Shown here one piece after another: positions 60,915 through 64,000 of a DNA stretch of 64,000 bases. The DNA comes from Lachnospiraceae bacterium RM5 (GTDB lineage Bacteria; Bacillota; Clostridia; Lachnospirales; Lachnospiraceae). The DNA is taken from the NCBI GenBank assembly GCA_900110975.1, contig FOFK01000007.1:1-64000 (forward strand), in the 5' to 3' direction. The notes beneath the pieces were generated by a model. It did no database searches, had not been told where the DNA came from, and saw only the letters and a program-made list of their open reading frames with translations. The first letter of the stretch is position 1. Every line of letters begins with the position of its first letter. A program made the position numbers and the translations under genes.

Positions 60915-63290
60915 ATGATTAAAATCTTAGAGTGTGATAATAAAAAAGCATTTGTTTTAAATACTGATAATACAACTTATTGCTTTAAGGTTATGGAAAC
61001 AAATCATTTAGAGCATCTTTATTATGGTAAAACCTTTGGAAATCCTGATAAATTAAGCATAGATGACATTCTTGCAATGAGTGAGAAAAAGGAATTTGAA
61101 GAAGGCAATATGATTGTCTATGATGCGGAACATAAAAATATTACCTTTGAAAATATGTGCCTTGAAATGTCTTCTTATGGAAAGGGTGACATCAGGGAGC
61201 CTTTTATTGAAATGACTTTTTCTGATGGCAGCAGTACCTGTGATTTTATATTTAAAGATTTTATAGTTGATAATGAAAAGGAAGAGTATCATACTCTTCC
61301 TGGTTCTTATTTTTCAGGGGATGGCTGCAAACATTTAAAAATTATTCTTACTGAAAAAAATCATAATGTTGATCTGGAGCTTGATTATTTTGTATATGAA
61401 AATGAAGATGTTATTTCAAGAAGTGCAAAGGTTATAAATAATGGGGAAAAAGATGTATTATTAAAAAGAATAATGAGTGCCCAGTTAGATGTTAATGCAG
61501 ATGATTTTGTGGTAAGAACTTTTAATGGTGCATGGGCAAGAGAGATGGGCGTTAATGATACAAATATTAATTCAGGAATATTTATAAACTCATCTTTTAC
61601 AGGTACATCTTCAAACAGGGCAAATCCATTTATTATACTTCATGAAAAAAATGTAACGGAAGATAACGGAAATCTTTTTGGGTTTAACCTTATATACAGT
61701 GGAAACCATTATGAAAGTGTGTCTGTAAATTCTTATGGAAAAACAAGGATACTAACAGGTATTAATCCTGAGCAGTTCTCATTTTTATTGAAAGAAGGAG
61801 AATGTTTTGAAGCACCGGAAGCTGTGCTTAGTTTTTCGGATAAAGGTTATGGAGGATTAAGTGGAAATCTTCATGAATTTATTAGAAATCATATTATCAG
61901 AAAAGAGTTTAGTAAAAAAGAAAGACCTGTTTTATTAAACAGCTGGGAAGCCTGCTATTTTAATATAAATGAATCCAAACTTATAAAGCTTGCAAAGGCT
62001 GCAAAAGAAGTTGGTGTAGAGTTATTTGTAATGGATGATGGATGGTTTGCAAATCGTAATGATGACTCCCATTCGTTAGGTGACTGGTACGTAAATAAAG
62101 ATAAAATTCCGGGAGGTTTGTCAGGACTTGCTAAAAAAATAAATGCACTTGGATTATCATTTGGTATCTGGGTTGAGCCGGAAATGATAAGTGTTAATAG
62201 TGAACTTTATGAAAAACATCCTGACTGGGCATTGGAAATTAAAGGATACAGCCACTCGGAAGGAAGAAATCAGAGAATACTTGATCTTTGTAATCCAAAA
62301 GTTTGTGACTTTATAATAAATCAGATGAGTGAGGTTTTTGAATCTGCAGATATTTCATATGTTAAATGGGATATGAACAGAATTTTTTCTGATGTTTATT
62401 CGCCTTATCTTAGAGATAAAGCCGGAAATTACCAGGGTGAAGTTTTTCACAGATATGTTTTGGGATTGTATAGAATAATGAAAACACTTACAGAAGAATT
62501 CCCGGAAATTTTATTTGAGGGATGTGCATCCGGTGGTAACAGATTTGACCTTGGAATTCTTTGTTATTTTCCACAAATCTGGGCAAGTGACAATACGGAT
62601 GCCATATCAAGGGCATATATTCAGGAAGGATACAGTTATTCATATCCTTTAAATACATTTACATCCCATGTTTCATCAGTGCCAAATCATCAGACCCTCA
62701 GAAGTGTTAATTTAGATACAAGATTTGCCATTGCTTTCTTTGGTACATTTGGTCTTGAATGTAATCTTTCAGATATGCCGGAAAAAAATCTTGAAGAAAT
62801 AAAAGAGATGGTTAAGCTGTATAAAGAATACAGGGATGTTATCCAGAATGGAACATATTACAGGGGAAGAAGTGGAAATATACATGAATGGACCTGTGTT
62901 TCAAAGGATAAAAAGCGTGCTGTTGGAATGATTATGCAGGAGCTCGTAAAACCAAACACCCAATTTGAAATGTACAGGGCAAAAGGTCTTAATCCTGATT
63001 ATAAATATCATTTTTATAATATTTCAAAACGTCATGATATCAGGAAATTTGGAGACCTTATAAATACTGTGGCTCCGATTCATGTTAAACAGGATTCTGC
63101 GCTTCATAATGTTATAGCAAAATTTGTTACCATGCCTGGAGAAATTGAAGATTTAACAGTGCTTGGAAGTGTCCTTATGAACGCGGGAGTGAAATTAAAA
63201 CCTGCTTTCTCAGGTACGGGATATAATGAAAATACAAGATATTTTCAGGATTTTTCATCAAGACTTTATTTTATGGAAGCAGTGGATTGA
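60915..63290 (+). CDS. Alpha-galactosidase, GH36
   Basis: A 791-residue cytosolic enzyme with the three-part GH36 layout: beta-sandwich N-domain (1 to about 330), TIM barrel (about 330-660) and C-terminal sheet domain. FVMDDGWFANRNDD lies early in the barrel. The nucleophile is Asp486 in KWDMNR, and the acid/base is Asp559 in WASDNTD; CASGGNRFD is the conserved loop between. No signal peptide is present, so the substrate is imported by the symporter first. The released galactose feeds the galactokinase gene 42 nt downstream. Confidence 0.94.
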   Translation: MIKILECDNKKAFVLNTDNTTYCFKVMETNHLEHLYYGKTFGNPDKLSIDDILAMSEKKEFEEGNMIVYDAEHKNITFENMCLEMSSYGKGDIREPFIEMTFSDGSSTCDFIFKDFIVDNEKEEYHTLPGSYFSGDGCKHLKIILTEKNHNVDLELDYFVYENEDVISRSAKVINNGEKDVLLKRIMSAQLDVNADDFVVRTFNGAWAREMGVNDTNINSGIFINSSFTGTSSNRANPFIILHEKNVTEDNGNLFGFNLIYSGNHYESVSVNSYGKTRILTGINPEQFSFLLKEGECFEAPEAVLSFSDKGYGGLSGNLHEFIRNHIIRKEFSKKERPVLLNSWEACYFNINESKLIKLAKAAKEVGVELFVMDDGWFANRNDDSHSLGDWYVNKDKIPGGLSGLAKKINALGLSFGIWVEPEMISVNSELYEKHPDWALEIKGYSHSEGRNQRILDLCNPKVCDFIINQMSEVFESADISYVKWDMNRIFSDVYSPYLRDKAGNYQGEVFHRYVLGLYRIMKTLTEEFPEILFEGCASGGNRFDLGILCYFPQIWASDNTDAISRAYIQEGYSYSYPLNTFTSHVSSVPNHQTLRSVNLDTRFAIAFFGTFGLECNLSDMPEKNLEEIKEMVKLYKEYRDVIQNGTYYRGRSGNIHEWTCVSKDKKRAVGMIMQELVKPNTQFEMYRAKGLNPDYKYHFYNISKRHDIRKFGDLINTVAPIHVKQDSALHNVIAKFVTMPGEIEDLTVLGSVLMNAGVKLKPAFSGTGYNENTRYFQDFSSRLYFMEAVD

Positions 63291-63332
63291 TGAAATTTTT
63301 TGAAAATAATCTGTGGAAATGGAGGAATATAC

Positions 63333-64000
63333 ATGTTTTCGGATTATGAAGCTTTTTTTGCACCAGGAAGGGTAAATCTTATAGGTGAGCATATAGATTA
63401 TAATGGCGGATATGTTTTTCCATGTGCACTTACAATTGGAACATATGTATTTGTAAAAAAAAGAGATGATGATAAATTAAGGTTCTTTTCCTTAAATAAA
63501 ACCAGATTTGGTGTTAAGGAAAGTAATCTTAAAAATATGGAAAAAGGTATAAAAACAGAATCTTTTGCTGATTATCCATTAGGAGTTATGTATACTCTTA
63601 CAAAAAATAATTATCCCGTAACATCAGGGCTTGATCTGGTTTTTTATGGAAATCTTCCAAGTGGTGCAGGACTTTCTTCATCTGCTTCCATGGAAGTTGT
63701 AACAGCATATATGGTAAAGGAAATGTTTGGATATGACCTTGATTTTATAGAAATGGCAAAACTCTGCCAGTGGTCAGAAAATAATTTTAATGGTGTAAAT
63801 TGTGGCATTATGGATCAGTTTGCATCGGCTATGGGAAAAAATAAGAATGCAATATATTTAAATACTAATACTCTTGATTATAGCTACGTTCCTGTACCTA
63901 TGGATGGAATAAGTCTTGTTATAGCAAATTCAAATAATCCTCATAAGCTTTCAGATTCTGCATATAATACAAGAAGAGAGGAATGTAGTAAAGCACTATT
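63333..64000 (+). CDS. galK: Galactokinase, N-terminal part (cut by window end)
   Basis: The frame is open for 222 codons to the end of the window. FFAPGRVNLIGEHIDYNGGYVFPCAL is the galactokinase signature with the galactose-binding residues, and PSGAGLSSSASMEVV is the GHMP ATP loop. GVNCGIMDQFASAMG holds the catalytic Asp. It phosphorylates galactose at C1 (Leloir pathway). GGAGG lies 7 nt before the ATG. The C-terminal third is outside the window. Confidence 0.94.
   Translation, partial: MFSDYEAFFAPGRVNLIGEHIDYNGGYVFPCALTIGTYVFVKKRDDDKLRFFSLNKTRFGVKESNLKNMEKGIKTESFADYPLGVMYTLTKNNYPVTSGLDLVFYGNLPSGAGLSSSASMEVVTAYMVKEMFGYDLDFIEMAKLCQWSENNFNGVNCGIMDQFASAMGKNKNAIYLNTNTLDYSYVPVPMDGISLVIANSNNPHKLSDSAYNTRREECSKAL

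Overview
The window comes from a low-GC, Gram-positive-type anaerobe, most likely a member of the Clostridia close to the Lachnospiraceae. The basis is AT-rich DNA, strong GGAGG-type ribosome binding sites, and gene families usual there: an Rrf2-iscS-iscU operon, DUF4418 and YezD proteins, LytTR-DUF3021-ABC cassettes and a SpoIIE/RsbW/STAS set. The genus cannot be named from sequence reading alone. Almost every gene lies on the + strand; the exception is an IS21-type transposase fragment at the left edge, whose insertion truncated a methyltransferase gene.

Region 1 (1-3.1 kb) is small accessory material: the IS21 end, two methyltransferases (one broken) and two GNAT acetyltransferases. Region 2 (3.3-32.3 kb) is the heart of the window, a large sulfur-assimilation island built around nitrogenase-like enzymes. 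It holds one NifH-like Fe protein, one NifB-like cofactor synthase, two NifX-like cofactor carriers (one with an inserted Cys/Gly-rich loop) and two different NifD/NifK-like pairs (3.4-6.1 kb and 21.7-24.4 kb). It also has a rhodanese-ThiF fusion, a sulfonate/taurine-type ABC importer, a DUF4418/MacB-type transporter, IscR-like/NifS/IscU, a LysR regulator, two cysteine synthase homologues, YezD, a transsulfuration enzyme, a C-S lyase, O-acetylhomoserine sulfhydrylase, a glutamate-cysteine ligase homologue with a class II amidotransferase, and MnmA. No NifE, NifN or NifV is present. The neighbours all handle sulfur, so the best reading is organosulfur reduction comparable to methylthio-alkane reductase (MarBHDK), with two catalytic components sharing one reductase.

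The same island carries unusual non-coding DNA. The palindrome TGATA-N9-TATCA stands near four sulfur promoters and is a candidate LysR site. A conserved promoter-leader is duplicated upstream of cysK and of the sulfhydrylase gene. A tRNA-like cloverleaf with a Cys-type anticodon (ACA) lies directly in front of nifB. Five CGCG palindromes on a roughly 63-bp pitch, flanked by direct repeats, fill a 0.9-kb gap. A 32-residue peptide gene with two Cys-Cys pairs precedes the sulfhydrylase gene.

Region 3 (32.3-53 kb) is mostly housekeeping and signalling: an isochorismatase-GNAT fusion, CstA, citrate synthase, an AlkD-type repair protein, an RsbW/RsbU/nitrilase-like/STAS/ABC operon, a phospholipid cluster (flippase-like, PssA, Psd, PAP2), a LUD protein and an amino-acid permease fused to an HD-GYP domain. 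Region 4 (53-59.3 kb) has a LytTR/DUF3021/ABC-2 cassette, a Fic protein with operator-like palindromes and a small group that looks like toxin/immunity cargo (DUF4417, CdiA-CT-like nuclease, zinc-ribbon protein). Region 5 (59.5-64 kb) is an alpha-galactoside operon (GPH symporter, GH36 alpha-galactosidase, galactokinase cut by the window end).
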